DNA from: Sepiola atlantica
Taxonomy: Eukaryota; Mollusca; Cephalopoda; Sepiida; Sepiolidae
Length of the DNA: 64,000 bases
Reading direction: 5' to 3'
Assembly: GCA_963556195.1 (NCBI GenBank)
Contig: OY744517.1
Coordinates: 83,372,214-83,436,213, forward strand
The translations under genes and the position numbers were made by a program. The notes beneath the pieces are model-generated. The model searched no databases. It saw only the letters and a program-made list of their open reading frames with translations, and was not told where the DNA came from. Positions 1 through 10,422 of the stretch are shown in pieces; position 1 is the stretch's first letter, and the number at the start of each line of letters is the position of its first letter.

Positions 1-538
1 AAACAGAACAGTTTTGCACTACTTTATGCCCCCTATAAGATATAAGAATACTAAACCTCATGTCTAGAATCCTTATTTTAATTTGGATCAAAATCCATTA
101 TATGATTTTCATTCTAGAAAATGTCTAAAATTTAAGACTTAAGTTTAAGGGGTTTTAAGAAGAAATTGAAGGAATCTTGTTAATTGGTGTGTAATGACTA
201 TTCAATGCAAATCTGAAATATTTATATTTTCAAATGTCAGGTTGTGCCCATATTATGCCCCCTGAAAACCCTTTAAAATAATCCAAAGTAAATGAAATTT
301 GGGGAATATTTATTGACATCATTAGATGTCAATAAATATTGTTAAAATTTCACAAAAGGCTTCCACTCCCTCTTTTCTCTATTTGCATAATACTAAATTA
401 AACTAAATACATCCCACATTACAATCCCTTAAACCTAGCGGCTGTGTTCCAAAATTTATAATCCGTTACCTAATTCAGGAGTGAATTCTGTACATGCAAA
501 TATCCAAACATATACACATACCTAACTTTATATAGAGA
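1..538 (-). mobile_element. Helitron-like element (family H2), 5' part, cut by window edge
   Basis: Reverse complement of this stretch matches the flanks of the fuller copy at 55484-57514: the AGTTAGGTATGTG-like start, the block around 340-440, and the end near the window edge. Its minus-strand 5' end is TC following A (at 539/538), the Helitron insertion signature. The 3' CTAG end lies outside the window. No protein-coding content is seen; non-autonomous. Confidence 0.55.
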
Positions 539-565
539 TTACTGCTGTAGTTAGCTTTAGGATAC

Positions 566-1140
566 TTGTATTTCAAAGACACAAATTTGTACAAGAACAT
601 TGTTTTATTGAGAGACAATCAAGAATACCGCAGTTGGAGTCCATATTTTATGAGCGTGGCTCACCAGTTGAGATCCTGCCGGACAATGGCATTGCATTTA
701 CCAGCCAACACTTTCAGCAGTTTCTACAAGACTGGTGTTCACAGCTTCGATTCAGGCATGCCTACAAACCAGTAGGAAACAGTATCGTCGAGAGAAGCCA
801 CAGAAGTGTGGCTAGGAAACAATGTTTTATACCAGAGGTGATTTATTGGTATAATGTTACGTCAAAAGACAGCGTCTCAACCTCCATGGTACTGTTCAAC
901 GTTATATACACCTACAATGTACGCACAGAGGGTATTGATACCGTGGTCAACTCTGAACAGCTAAATGCCCATAAACGGTACCAAGTTGGGATACTGTGTG
1001 AATCAGATTCCCACACAGTAGGTGTACGAGCAAGTCGAGGTAACCAGAATCGTCAGTCTACACTCTTTACATGGTGACGGATTCCATAAACCAGCAAATA
1101 ACTTTTCCAGGAGAGTGTATACAATTCAGTACCATCAGTG
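566..1140 (+). pseudogene. LTR retrotransposon integrase remnant (Ty3/gypsy-like)
   Basis: The open frame from 634 to 1077 carries the second half of a retroviral-type integrase core. The PDNG motif (second catalytic Asp) is followed about 35 residues later by NSIVERSHRS with the catalytic Glu, then a W-Y-N-V segment of the integrase C-terminal part. The first catalytic Asp, the zinc-binding HHCC domain, RT, RNase H and LTRs are absent nearby. The frame drifts after about residue 125, where the conserved reading appears to shift. In a live element this enzyme joins cDNA ends to host DNA. Here it is a dead internal fragment, unrelated to the gag-only element at 7.6 kb as far as can be seen. 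Confidence 0.8.
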
Positions 1141-1427
1141 AGTCGTAAGAATAAAAGCAAACAGCTGAACATTCCTAGGTCGACACGGCTGTAACAACTG
1201 TCATAAAATGGATTACTCAAAATGGCGTTTTTTTCTTCTTTTTTTTTTTAAGGTCCCGAAAAGAAATGGAGCTTAGAAAAACAAAGGCATGGCAGAATCT
1301 ATATATTAATACGATAGCGTGTGTGTTCGTGTGTCACGCTTCCGGCAAAAGCTCTGTGCATGCGTGCCGCACCTAGATTTTGAAAAGCATTCAACTCGAC
1401 TAATTTTCAAAACATTTTCAAGTGTTT

Positions 1428-1500
1428 CCCTTTGGCGCAACGGTTAGCTACGTAGTATTTTTTGCTTCGGCCCGACTGGTTTATAGTTCGATCCCAATCA
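1428..1500 (+). other. tRNA-like pol III module inside Helitron H1
   Basis: Box A-like TGGCGCAACGG (1433-1443) and box B-like AGTTCGATCCC (1485-1495) are spaced as in a tRNA gene. The same module recurs in H1 copies at about 34925-35010 and, on the minus strand, 38270-38360. No cloverleaf is complete, so this is a tRNA-derived segment, not a functional tRNA. Confidence 0.55.
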
Positions 1501-1662
1501 ACCTCTAACATTATTTTTCTACATTTCGAGGGGAAGGGGAAAAGAGGTAGGGAGAGGACAACTGGGAAGACACATATTAATACAATAGCGTGTGTGATTT
1601 TTTGTGTCATGCTTACATCAAAAGCAACGACCTTCCGAATCTTTGTATGCTACTCATGAATT

Positions 1663-2046
1663 GGCTTGGCCTTTTGGCTAAGATCAAAGTGTAGTATCTG
1701 TTCCGATGGATAATGCACCCCATAGACTGGTATTGTCTTGGCCTTCGAGGCTTGATATACGCCGGTCTATGGGTCTGCCCTCTGCAGTTCTAGGAGGTCC
1801 ACCCTTCCAGGCTTCGCCTCCCCTCTTTGGGGAGGAGTAAGTTTATTGCTTACTGCCTGGGGCGCCCCTACCGGGGAATGCCGACGGGGCGTCCCAGGCA
1901 ATTTTTAATGGTCAGAGTGCTCACCTTCTTGAGCGCTGGCTTTTCAAACCCCACTTTCTCGACCCGACCTTAGGTCACATCTTACTTGTGGGAGTAAGAT
2001 AAAACTGGCCTTGTACCTAATCTCCTGGAGAGGAGTAAATAAATAT
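1663..2046 (+). mobile_element. U2 snRNA-headed SINE, copy 1, with target-site duplication
   Basis: The head contains GGCCTTTTGGCTAAGATC followed by A-AA-GTGTAGTATCTGTTC, matching the 5' end of U2 snRNA (stem I and the GUAGUA branch-site recognition element) apart from one extra A. The body has several hairpins: CCATAGACTGG/CCGGTCTATGG, CCTCCCC/GGGGAGG and GCCTGGGGCGCC/GGGGCGTCCCAGGC. It ends in (TAAA)n-like TAAATAAATAT. TCATGAATT flanks both sides (1654-1662 and 2047-2055), and the uninterrupted Helitron sequence at 35160 shows the empty site. This indicates LINE-style retroposition of a U2-derived RNA. Other copies: 18261-18600, 33732-34069 (minus), and a diverged one at 61565-61733. Confidence 0.85.
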
Positions 2047-2291
2047 TCATGAATTTGAGCCAAATTTAATTTAAAACATTTACAAAGTAATGGTTTAGTC
2101 GTCGAAATATTACCTTCACTAGAAATATTGTATATAAAGAAGTTTTGTAAATTGTTTCATGTATTGTTCATTTTTTAAAATAAATATACAAGTCCAAATC
2201 TTATCATGTTTTATTCAAACATGTATAGATTAGGAACAAGATAATTAGTATTAAAAACATCATTTCGTGTAATTTACACGGGTCCCGCTAG

Positions 2292-2639
2292 TAATGATAA
2301 TTACAATAATAAAATTCACATGCAAATGTGGACAGCCTCAAAATAAGTAAAATTGAAAGTATCAAAAAAATATTGCAAAATGTGAAATTTCAGGCCCGTG
2401 CAAGAATATAAATGTTTGCATAAAGATTTTAGCATTATAAACAAAAACTGTAAAGTATTTCCCTCCACATGTCACCAGTTTATAACATTGAAATTTCCTA
2501 TGAAAACTATCAAAATATGATTCCTATAAATAATTTTTCAAATGACAAATACTGAAAAAAGTTGGATAAAGTCAGAATCCTCCCCAGGAAAATAATTGAT
2601 AAAGCTAATCCAAATTTAAGATCATTCAAAACTAATTAC
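2292..2639. other. No recognisable feature
   Basis: AT-rich sequence without open frames, repeats or motifs I can name. Confidence 0.5.
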
Positions 2640-2793
2640 CACTCATGTTTTTGATACGAGTAGTTCTGAAACAACCGCCGAAGGTGATGATAGACTGCCT
2701 GGCGATGGTCTTAGTCTTAATTTGGCCGGAAGAGAAGTCATAGCTCTTCCACTCCGAAGGATCGCTCAAACAAGGAGGCCTGCATCCAGCTGC
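2640..2793 (-). CDS. Candidate host exon B (unidentified)
   Basis: A minus-strand open stretch with markedly higher GC than its surroundings. The upstream side offers a possible splice acceptor (AACTGCAG near 2794) and the downstream side a possible donor (AGTG^GTAATT near 2641). The encoded peptide runs through WKSYDFSSGQIKTKT and RQSIITFGGC. It matches no family I recognise. It sits 3' of candidate exon A on the same strand. It could be a real exon, a processed remnant or chance. Confidence 0.25.
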
Positions 2794-2929
2794 AGTTTTA
2801 GGTATGAGGACATCGGGGGAGGGGGGGGGTGTAGCAAATGAGGTACGAATAAAACATTTCCTCAACATTATAATATATCAAATGACACCATGACAGTCAT
2901 TTTTCTCCAAATTATTAAAATGTAAAAAT

Positions 2930-3099
2930 GAAAATTGTTTTTCTGTTTTTCTGTAAAGAAGACTGTTAAATTGCTGCCCGTAGGGCGGGTAGTTTTTGCT
3001 AGTATCGATATAACTGGTTATGTTGTCAGTAATGTGATAATTGTCACAAGGTTCATCGAAGGTTTTAGGTTTTGCAGCATCAGTCCTCCTGACAGAGCT
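2930..3099 (-). CDS. Candidate host exon A (unidentified)
   Basis: Minus-strand open frame with a good-looking acceptor (pyrimidine run then CTACAG near 3100) and coding-like composition. It includes FDEPCDNYHITDNI and YPPYGQQFNSLLY. I see no clear donor at the 3' side, and no family is recognised. It is paired with exon B only by strand and proximity. Confidence 0.22.
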
Positions 3100-3149
3100 C
3101 TGTAGAAAGGAAGGTTTCCAATCTAGCAACAGAAGATTGCACACTTATG

Positions 3150-3884
3150 TTTATTAAAATATCTTATTATCTCAAAGGTGCATGCACTTATATACAATCC
3201 CATCTCCACATCAGGCAATCATGGGGCATGGTGTCACATGTCTCTTTGATAAAAATAAGGTAAAATAAGTTTTTGTTTCAATATGTTACCAGATTCAACA
3301 GTATAGCTCTAGACTAGTAATAAAATAAATGAATTATAATTGAATAGAAAATTATGTTTGTCATCAGCTACAAGAATTCATGTGGCAACACGCATCGTGT
3401 GTTAAGAAAAAACAAAACAAATGGAATTACCCAATAAAATTATACCTGATAAGCATTTATGAAAATACAAACTTAACAAGTATTTAGTTATGGAAGGCCA
3501 TAACAACCCATAATCTGATAAGTTTCTCTTTAACACTAGCCTAGTCTAATAATACTGAACCAGCAGTGATAACAACCTCTACATACTCCTTATCTCATAT
3601 CCTAGTCTTTTCACTCGTTTATTTTTACTGTTTTTCCCTTTGTTCCTTCTTCTGTTGGCTTCTTGATATTGATTTTTCCCTCCTTTTTTCTATGTAATGC
3701 AGATATAGACTCCTGTTTTAGACCCCCTTTATTTAAATACGTATCATATATTCTATGCTTATATCCCCATTGTCACTGTTGGTTTAGTATAATAGACTAG
3801 GCTGGCGTTCAGGAGAGATAAAGAAATTTATCGGTTATCTGGAGCTTCCATAACTATAAAAGTCTGATTTTAATAAATAAATGC
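3150..3884. other. No recognisable feature
   Basis: AT-rich, no supported gene or element. 3600-3680 is pyrimidine-rich. Confidence 0.5.
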
Positions 3885-3891
3885 TTGCAGG

Positions 3892-3910
3892 ATTATTATT
3901 ATTATTATTA

Positions 3911-3966
<56 letters not shown>
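3892..3966. repeat. (ATT)n microsatellite
   Basis: About 25 units with one C interruption near 3910. Confidence 0.97.
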
Positions 3967-4331
3967 TGTACTCACTAGTAGTTCTCACACAGATCATCGT
4001 CAGTGATTGCTCACCGACAACAACCAGTGGTATTTCCTGGAGTCTGAGTGACAACAAGTCTCCCCAGATTTCCAGTATTCTTCCCCTCTTTTCGATAACG
4101 ATGCGGTATCGCAACAGCCGCTTACCATTGATTTCTCGCTGGTAAGGACCATTGGCCTTCTCTGGGATTTAGGTGGCAATAAGCCTCCCCAAGGTCCCAG
4201 CATTCTTTGCACTTTTCCAGTGGAGGTCTGGTTTGTGCTGTCCCTCCTCGGTCTTCTCATCCTCCTCGACCTTCTACAAATATTTTGTCTGGTGTCAGCC
4301 TAGGCCGGCACCAGTTAAAAAAAAAAAAAAA
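3967..4331 (+). repeat. Possible A-tailed retroposed segment
   Basis: Moderately GC-rich block lying between two (ATT)n tracts and ending in a 15-bp A run (about 4318-4332). No box A/B pair or coding content was recognised. The A tail is the only hint of retroposition. Confidence 0.2.
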
Positions 4332-4433
4332 TAAATAAAATAATATTTTTGTAAATTAATTTAAAAAAAATAAATTAATTTAATTTTTTTTTAATTTTTT
4401 AATTTTTTCCTTTTTTTCCTTTCAATTTCTTAA

Positions 4434-4439
<6 letters not shown>

Positions 4440-4505
<66 letters not shown>
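4440..4505. repeat. (ATT)n microsatellite
   Basis: About 22 uninterrupted units, preceded by an oligo(T/A) stretch from 4317 onward. Confidence 0.97.
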
Positions 4506-4694
4506 GTTGCTGTTTGTTTTGTTTTTTGTTTGTTTGTTTGTTTTTTTGTTATACCTCCGTGGGCATCTTCCCTTTAACTATCTTCTCAATTCAACTGTTT
4601 AAAAAAAAAGAATTAAACTCATAGTACAGTATCGATATCCAGATCAAATTCTGTTAAATATTTCATTTGATAACTCCCAAAAGTGCCCCCTCAA

Positions 4695-4870
4695 TTTCTC
4701 CCTCCTACCACTTTCTCTGAATTCATCCAACCTCATCTTAATTGCTGTTCTTAATCCGATCTGGCAACTTATTCCAAAAACATATTACTCTGTGAACAAA
4801 AGAAATTAACTGGTTAACAGATCTAGTTTTTGAAAACTGCCTTGACAATAACCTTCCAAATCTAGGAGAA
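4695..4870 (-). pseudogene. LINE reverse transcriptase C-terminal remnant
   Basis: The minus strand reads VNQLISFVHRVICFWNKLP and then D-R-I-K, the 'hR-hhxxWNxLP' signature found near the C-terminus of many non-LTR retrotransposon ORF2 proteins. Everything upstream (RT catalytic motifs, endonuclease) is missing. A similar remnant lies on the plus strand at 44170-44300. Confidence 0.55.
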
Positions 4871-5883
4871 ATAGTAAAAAAAATTTTTTAAAAAAGGATT
4901 GGTTGGAGATCACCAATACATCCAGACAGGTCCACACCACACAGGCTACTTCACCCTTTCAAATTCAAATTGTAATGAGAACCAGATGCCACAGGGAACC
5001 GATCAAGACGAATCTCAACATCCTGAGGTTTGTCTTCCAAATTTTCCTGCTTGTTGATTTGACAACACTTGAAATAATTTATCTTTAGCTTTCTTTTTAA
5101 TACTCTCTGCCAAGTTTTAAATAATCCGGTCTTCCTTCTCTTGCTTTGTGTTATAAAAACGCACGCACATGTCTAGACGACCTCAATTGCTGAGGTAATT
5201 TCATCTTGTCTCATTTCCCCATTTGCCCTGAAGAGAGATAAACATTGTCCTTCATTTGATCTGGCTTCAGATTGTTCGATAATATCAACCAAATAAATCA
5301 ACCACACACTTCAACACTCAATTGAAACTGTATAAGTAATATCTCAATCTGAAGCCATTCAACAAAATCGTTTTCAACATATAAGGTTGGCCAAAAAGTT
5401 TCTCCAGAGTTTGATTGAATTAAAATTTCAGTTTCAATAAACTTCATTTAAATGATGGCTTCTGAGTCTTGTAAGCTCTGTGTCTCTAATGGCTTCATAT
5501 TGTGCACATGAAGGACTCCAGAATCCCCAAAAAGGTATTTTATGAGGAACTATGTAAGGGTATGCTTAACATAGGATGACCCAAATCTTCATTTCAGGGA
5601 TCATGTCCATGTGGCATAATAGAGGAGGCCAAATTTTATGCCCACATCAAACTATTAACCGGTCAAGAATGCTTCATTCAAAAAGTAGTCAGACTTGATA
5701 GAGATACCCCATTTTATGATCAAAGACCACGTACATAATACGTGAAGATAGCCATAGAAAGTTCTGCTGGGACCAAATGCTTCCTAAATGGGACAAGAAA
5801 TCACAAGTGGATAGATCTGGATTTGTTTTGTTTTTTTCGGAAGGAGCCTTTGCCGAGAGAGAGAATTCAGACGACTCTTCTTG
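4871..5883. other. No supported feature
   Basis: No coding frame is supported. GGTTGGCCAAAAAGTTTC at 5384-5402 resembles a mariner terminal repeat, but I found no partner end. Confidence 0.4.
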
Positions 5884-6150
5884 ATTAGCAATCAGCTCTA
5901 GATGACAGTCTTCTGGAGGTTGAAGGTTCGATCCTTACTACAGGCGATAATGACTAAGAATAATATAGAAATTAGCATTTCTACCCCGGTCATGGCTGAT
6001 GGAATAAGACTAATCTACTCCTGTGGATTAAATAAAAGGTTCAGTTCGAAATTTTATATGAGTTTCCGAGTTCAAATATTACGTTCACAAGCTCGATAAG
6101 ATACATCTGAAGAAGGTGGGAGGTTACATTGGCAGAAAAAATGTGAATAT
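5884..6150 (+). mobile_element. tRNA-derived SINE, copy A
   Basis: The head has an anticodon-arm-like segment reading CAGTCTTCTGG (TCT anticodon position, tRNA-Arg-like) and a perfect box B GGTTCGATCC at about 5925-5935. It aligns along its length with copy B at 26282-26520 through a shared middle (GGCATGACTGA/GTCATGGCTGA, CCTGTGGATTAAATAAA). It ends in CTGAAGA...GGCAGAAAA (6107-6138), a decayed hammerhead-like core. No poly-A is seen. Confidence 0.65.
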
Positions 6151-7631
6151 AGGGACTAAGATAAGAATAACCCAAATAATACAAACAATATTAAGTAAAT
6201 AGTGTTGGAACACTAAAAGTCTTTAAACCTCAAAGGAAAAGAAGAATTTAACTAATTATTGAAATATTCTTTTCTGATGAAAGCCGCAGGAATGAATGTC
6301 CTCATGATGATTTTGAAATAATATTAAGGGCTTCAATTCTACTTAAATCTATCAGTGAAAAAAATTTTAAAAACAAAACAAACAAATATATAAAAATCTG
6401 ACATAACTTTTTACAATTAAAGGGTGATTATATTTTAGTTAACCGTTATTACATGTTTGATATTAGATCTCGTATTGCAATATGAAAATTTTAGTCATTT
6501 AATTTATTTAGGTTATCTTCTAAAATTGTATTACTATTTGCCTTTTACCAAAAATGGGATATAATAACCAATCATCAAAGTTATAAAGTACACAACATTT
6601 ACATAAATACCTCAAACATTTCATTTGTTTATGCATATTTTACTGTCAGCAATGCTCATATTATTTTCAGATACACGTTTTGTTTATTACACAACAAACG
6701 TTTATTTTCTGCAAAAATTATCAATATTTGACCACAAATAACAAATTACATTGGTTTTCTGTCCATGGTTTGTATGAATATTAATAAGCATCAAAAGAGC
6801 TTTCTAAGGATATACAACCTGACCATACTGGGTGGCATCAAAATGTTAGCGTATGGTGGAAGATGTCCAAATCTGCCATTTTGAATTTGGCTCAATTCAG
6901 TAAAACGCTTGTAACTCTGGCTCCAGGCAAAAGTACACAATAACGTTTTGGATATATCTTTCTATAAAACGAATTATTTATTGATTTTTCTTTTTGAAAA
7001 ATAAAAGGTTAAATGGCATGGTCAACTTTTTTTGACTTGTAAACAAAAGAATACATGAATCATATTTTAGATATATCCAATTACTTTAAAATGAGATGTA
7101 AATGAGCTTTGTGAGTGAAAAACAAACTGAAAAATTGATTTTTAAACTTTGATACTACAGAGTTTAAAAATCAATCTGGGAAAATTTGCATATTTTGATA
7201 AAACCTTTTGACCTAGATATAAAATAGATGCCATTCAATTTTTCCCATAAATATCTGTAAGTGTATCAGATTAAATGTTTAATTTAGTAATGGCCATTGA
7301 CTGAGGAAATGCTATACACATGGGGAAAATATCCCATTATCCAAGAATGTTTGCTTTTGTTTTGTTTTTATCTTCAATCAATTGTGTGTTGTACAGTGTC
7401 AAAGAGTTGGCCTGCTTTTCGAGGATTTAAGTCCGGCACACAAATATGAACTTACTTTGAAAACATATTACATTACATAGTGCCTGTTTATGTTTATCAT
7501 CTCGTTTCTTCCCCAGACATTCTTTCAATTCACTAGGTGCCCATAACCTTATAGTAAACCTTACATTGCATTATCATAGCACTTCTAAAGCTCAAAAGTG
7601 TGTGTGTGTGTATATACATATAGTGTGTCGG
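6151..7631. other. No supported feature
   Basis: AT-rich, no gene. A small imperfect palindrome (GATTTTTAAACTT/GAGTTTAAAAATC) lies at 7136-7171. Confidence 0.45.
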
Positions 7632-8142
7632 TGTGAAACAGTGGTTTCAGCGACGGAGTCTGCACCCCGGGGTGCACTGGAATGCATCGGGGAGATCAGG
7701 CCCCGCGTAGAGACAAGTGGAAGTCTGGGAGCTAGTACATATTTTTGACTGACCAGACCTTAATCGCCGTTGGCGCCAAAAAGTCTGAAATTGGTTCTCG
7801 TGTTGACGTGGCGATCGAGCCCGCCCGAGAAATGACAATTTCCATATGTCTGGCGGGCCCCGTTAATCGTAAATACTGGGGGAGACATCAACAGGGAAAA
7901 GCAAGCGTGCCAGGCTCTATGTGTGCGGGCGCGGGCGGCGGAGATAGGATCGCCGATCGGGCTGTCACTTTTGATTGTGGCCAGAGCCTCCTCTTCCCGA
8001 TGATTGTTTGATCTAGATAACGTCGGAGGGAGGCGAACCAGAACACCCCAATTGTCGTACCACCCGACGAGAGGGGTGGGGACACAGAAAAAGGGATGGG
8101 GGAAAGAAAGAGAGTAAGTCAGCATCGCGCGTACCACACGAC

Positions 8143-8181
<39 letters not shown>

Positions 8182-8739
8182 GAGTTATACGCTTTTCGTC
8201 TTTGTTATTTGACGCGAAAATGCGATCACAAAAGAGTTAGACCCGAGATCTCGGCCGAGCTGGTCGTGATCCCCTCGGATCCCGAGGGAGCCGTTGCCCC
8301 GGGGCCCCACCATCGTTTTCCAACAGAGATTAACGTCTCGATTAAGGATTTGCAGTCGTAAAGAGATTCACACACACACACACACAGAGAAGGAAGATAA
8401 GATAGTTAGAAAAAAGCCATTATCGAAGAATAGACTTTGGGTTAAAAACCCACCGTTCATTTTTATTAAATAATTATTGTTGTGAAAAGACCTAGCCGTT
8501 TGTCGAGTTATTCTGTTATCGAGTTGTCCTGCTAAGTAATCTTGCCTTCACAGAATCACGAAGTCGTCATTCATCAGACCGGGGGAGATTCGAGCCATCT
8601 TTCTTTTTACAGCCACTACAGACGAAATCACGAGCCAAAGAAAAGGTGTTCACAGTCAGGAAGGATTCCTGCACCGGGACGGTTCTCATTACATTACATT
8701 TGATGCCGTCACGGGTAGAAGAGTAAGAGTGTGGGGTCC
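7632..8739 (+). repeat. 5' LTR
   Basis: Matches 13278-14417 throughout. It opens with a hairpin TGAAAC-AGTG-GTTTCA (7634-7649) and holds a (GA)n tract at about 8145-8178 and a (CA)n tract near 8371. The last shared base is 8739. The next bases (ATGTTA) differ from the right LTR (GCCACA), so the exact 3' edge is unresolved. The R/U3 boundary and TATA box are not evident. Confidence 0.85.
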
Positions 8740-8749
8740 ATGTTATAAA

Positions 8750-8768
8750 TGGTGCCGCGACCTAGGAT
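8750..8768 (+). promoter_or_regulatory. Candidate primer-binding site
   Basis: TGGTGCCGCGACC starts 10 nt after the LTR homology ends. Its TGG start is complementary to a tRNA CCA end, as expected for minus-strand priming. The tRNA identity is not determined. Confidence 0.55.
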
Positions 8769-8949
8769 CATGGTACGGTGAGGAGTGCCTGGCAACCTCG
8801 GGAGAAGAAAAGAACAAAGCCAACCACGGCCACAAAGAAAACAATTTTTTTTTCCGGCAAAACACCTTGGAAAAAGAAAAAAATAGACAGACAAATTTTA
8901 AAAAACCCACGGGCACAACGGACGATTTTTTTTTACCGGCAGAGGGAAA

Positions 8950-9160
8950 AGTTTGACGGACATCGACACCCGTGTTTGGAAAAAAAAAGAAAGATAGAAA
9001 AAGAAAAAGAAAAGAGAGAAACAGTTTAACGGGCATGTACACCCGTGGTTGAAAAAGAGAATAAAAAAAAAAGGAGGAAGGAAAAGAAAAGAGAGAAACA
9101 GTTTAACGGGCATGTACACCCGTGTTTGAAAAAAAAAGAGAAAGATAGAAAAAGAGATAG
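8950..9160 (+). promoter_or_regulatory. Leader tandem stem-loops (candidate dimerisation/packaging signal)
   Basis: Three stem-loops lie in an otherwise purine-rich, unstructured leader: 8956-8973, 9029-9046 and 9106-9123. The latter two are identical: ACGGG stem, CATGTACA loop, CCCGT stem, with the self-complementary hexamer TGTACA exposed in the loop. The first is a diverged copy with a different loop. Repeats are about 73-77 nt apart within units that also repeat AAAGAGAGAAACAGTTT. This layout resembles retroviral kissing-loop dimer initiation sites upstream of gag. The function is inference. Confidence 0.5.
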
Positions 9161-9432
9161 ACTGAAAGAAAAAACGTTTTTTAGACTTTGAGATCGGTCT
9201 GGGACCGCGAACTTTTAGTCAATTGATTGAAAGGCCCAGACGGACTCGAAAAATAACAAGCAACCAACCCAGAGACGAGGGACCACAGGAGCAGCAGAGG
9301 AGAGGGGTAAGTGACTCGTTGATTTCTCTTGTTCGCTTGCTCGGTTTTGTCGGTGTGTCGATTGTTGTCCAAGCTTTGCACACAGTTTGGGTAGTTCTGT
9401 TGTTAGGGGTGGTAAGCTAGAACGCAAGGGGA

Positions 9433-10344
9433 ATGGGTTCGGAGGAGGACCTAGTAAATAGTATGACAGATATGGGGGGAGATGAGACCAGAAAACTAGA
9501 GAGACCGATTGGAGGAATACGCGTGCCTTCCTTCAGAGGCCATTCCGCCGATCTAAGAGAGTGGTTGGCGGTAATCGAAAAGAAAAGTTTTATTTACGGC
9601 TTAGAAAATCACGAGATGGTGCTGCTCGCTCTAGAGGGAGCGAGGGGCCCAGTGTCGAGATTCATTGAGGGGAGGTATGTAGAGAACCCGGGGATCACTT
9701 GGACGGAGCTCCGCGAGCAGCTAGTGAGGCAATACGCCAGCGAGCGAACCGCGATTGAGGCCGTACGCAAGTTGACCCGGCTAAGGTTAAACAACGGCGA
9801 GGGACTCGACGAGTTAGTCGAACGAATCCAGGGATTGGCGGTTCAGGCCTTCCCGGATGGGGCGATCCGAAATACGGGTCCCATCCAGGCAATCCTGGTG
9901 GATGCCCTCGTAGACGGGTTAGGTGCTAGAGAGACCCAGAGGGAGGTACTGAGGGGTCACCCGCTCACACTAGCGGAGGCCCAGAGATTAGCGAGAGACA
10001 GTATAAGACTAGGGGAACGTGTAGATAGAGGCAATGGCGAGGAAATGCCTGGGAGAAGGAAAACGGTGGGGGGCAGGGCGAGCCCGGGGCCCCGAATGGA
10101 GAGAGGGGGCGGAGAAGATTGGGAGGCAGACTCCGATCGTAGAAGGGAGGCATGGGACCTTCAAAATGAGTACGATAGGCCCGCACCGGCAAGGCAGGTA
10201 TCAGTCCGCTGGACCTGTAGGGGTGAGGGGCATGGAGCAGCAGAGTGTCCCACAAATTATGGGCGCCCACGCGGCTCGGTTAGACCGAACTGCACTAGGT
10301 GTGGTCGGTTCGGACATGAGAGTCGGTGGTGCACAGCAGCATAG
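9433..10344 (+). CDS. gag: Gag-like nucleocapsid protein of the LTR element
   Basis: A 303-residue intact frame, GC-rich and Arg/Glu-rich, beginning at an ATG in a good context (purine at -3, G at +4) and ending TAG. Residues about 25-190 fit a retrotransposon gag capsid-like region (VPSFRGHSADLREWL, then ITWTELREQLVRQYA, then a helical tract with LVERIQGLAVQAFP). Residues about 200-250 are basic. The C-terminus has a canonical zinc knuckle CTRCGRFGHESRWC (CX2CX4HX4C). An upstream knuckle-like TCRGEGHGAAEC lacks its first Cys, which is Arg (CGC rather than TGC). The product would coat and package element RNA in cytoplasmic particles. It is the only intact protein of the element; no pol follows. 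Confidence 0.85.
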   Translation: MGSEEDLVNSMTDMGGDETRKLERPIGGIRVPSFRGHSADLREWLAVIEKKSFIYGLENHEMVLLALEGARGPVSRFIEGRYVENPGITWTELREQLVRQYASERTAIEAVRKLTRLRLNNGEGLDELVERIQGLAVQAFPDGAIRNTGPIQAILVDALVDGLGARETQREVLRGHPLTLAEAQRLARDSIRLGERVDRGNGEEMPGRRKTVGGRASPGPRMERGGGEDWEADSDRRREAWDLQNEYDRPAPARQVSVRWTCRGEGHGAAECPTNYGRPRGSVRPNCTRCGRFGHESRWCTAA

Positions 10345-10422
10345 ATCGGAGGTGAGGAATTAGGATTCCGAACCTTAGTGTGCCACCTGACGCTAGGGTA
10401 AAGAACCAGGGAAGCGCCCAGA

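Larger units (their letters stand above)
1298..2291 (+). mobile_element. Non-autonomous Helitron (family H1), copy 1, with nested SINE
   Basis: Begins TCTATATATTAATACG after an A and ends CTAG before a T (A^T target), as Helitrons do. A short palindrome (CGTGTAA/TTACACG) lies about 10 nt before the CTAG end. The 3' region still encodes the last residues of a Helitron helicase (TRNIVYKEVL then stop, near 2110-2150), matching the larger fragment in copy 3 at 37771-38396. The 5' half contains a tRNA-like module. A U2-derived SINE (1663-2046) interrupts it. Confidence 0.75.

Noticed and set aside
1428..1500. Functional tRNA gene
   Set aside because: Box A and B are present but acceptor and anticodon stems do not pair; repeated within Helitron copies.
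2878..3144. Complete small protein
   Set aside because: Lacks an ATG start at its 5' end and any family match; kept only as a low-confidence exon.
5384..5402. Mariner terminal repeat GGTTGGCCAAAAAGTTTC
   Set aside because: No inverted partner, no TA duplication and no transposase nearby.
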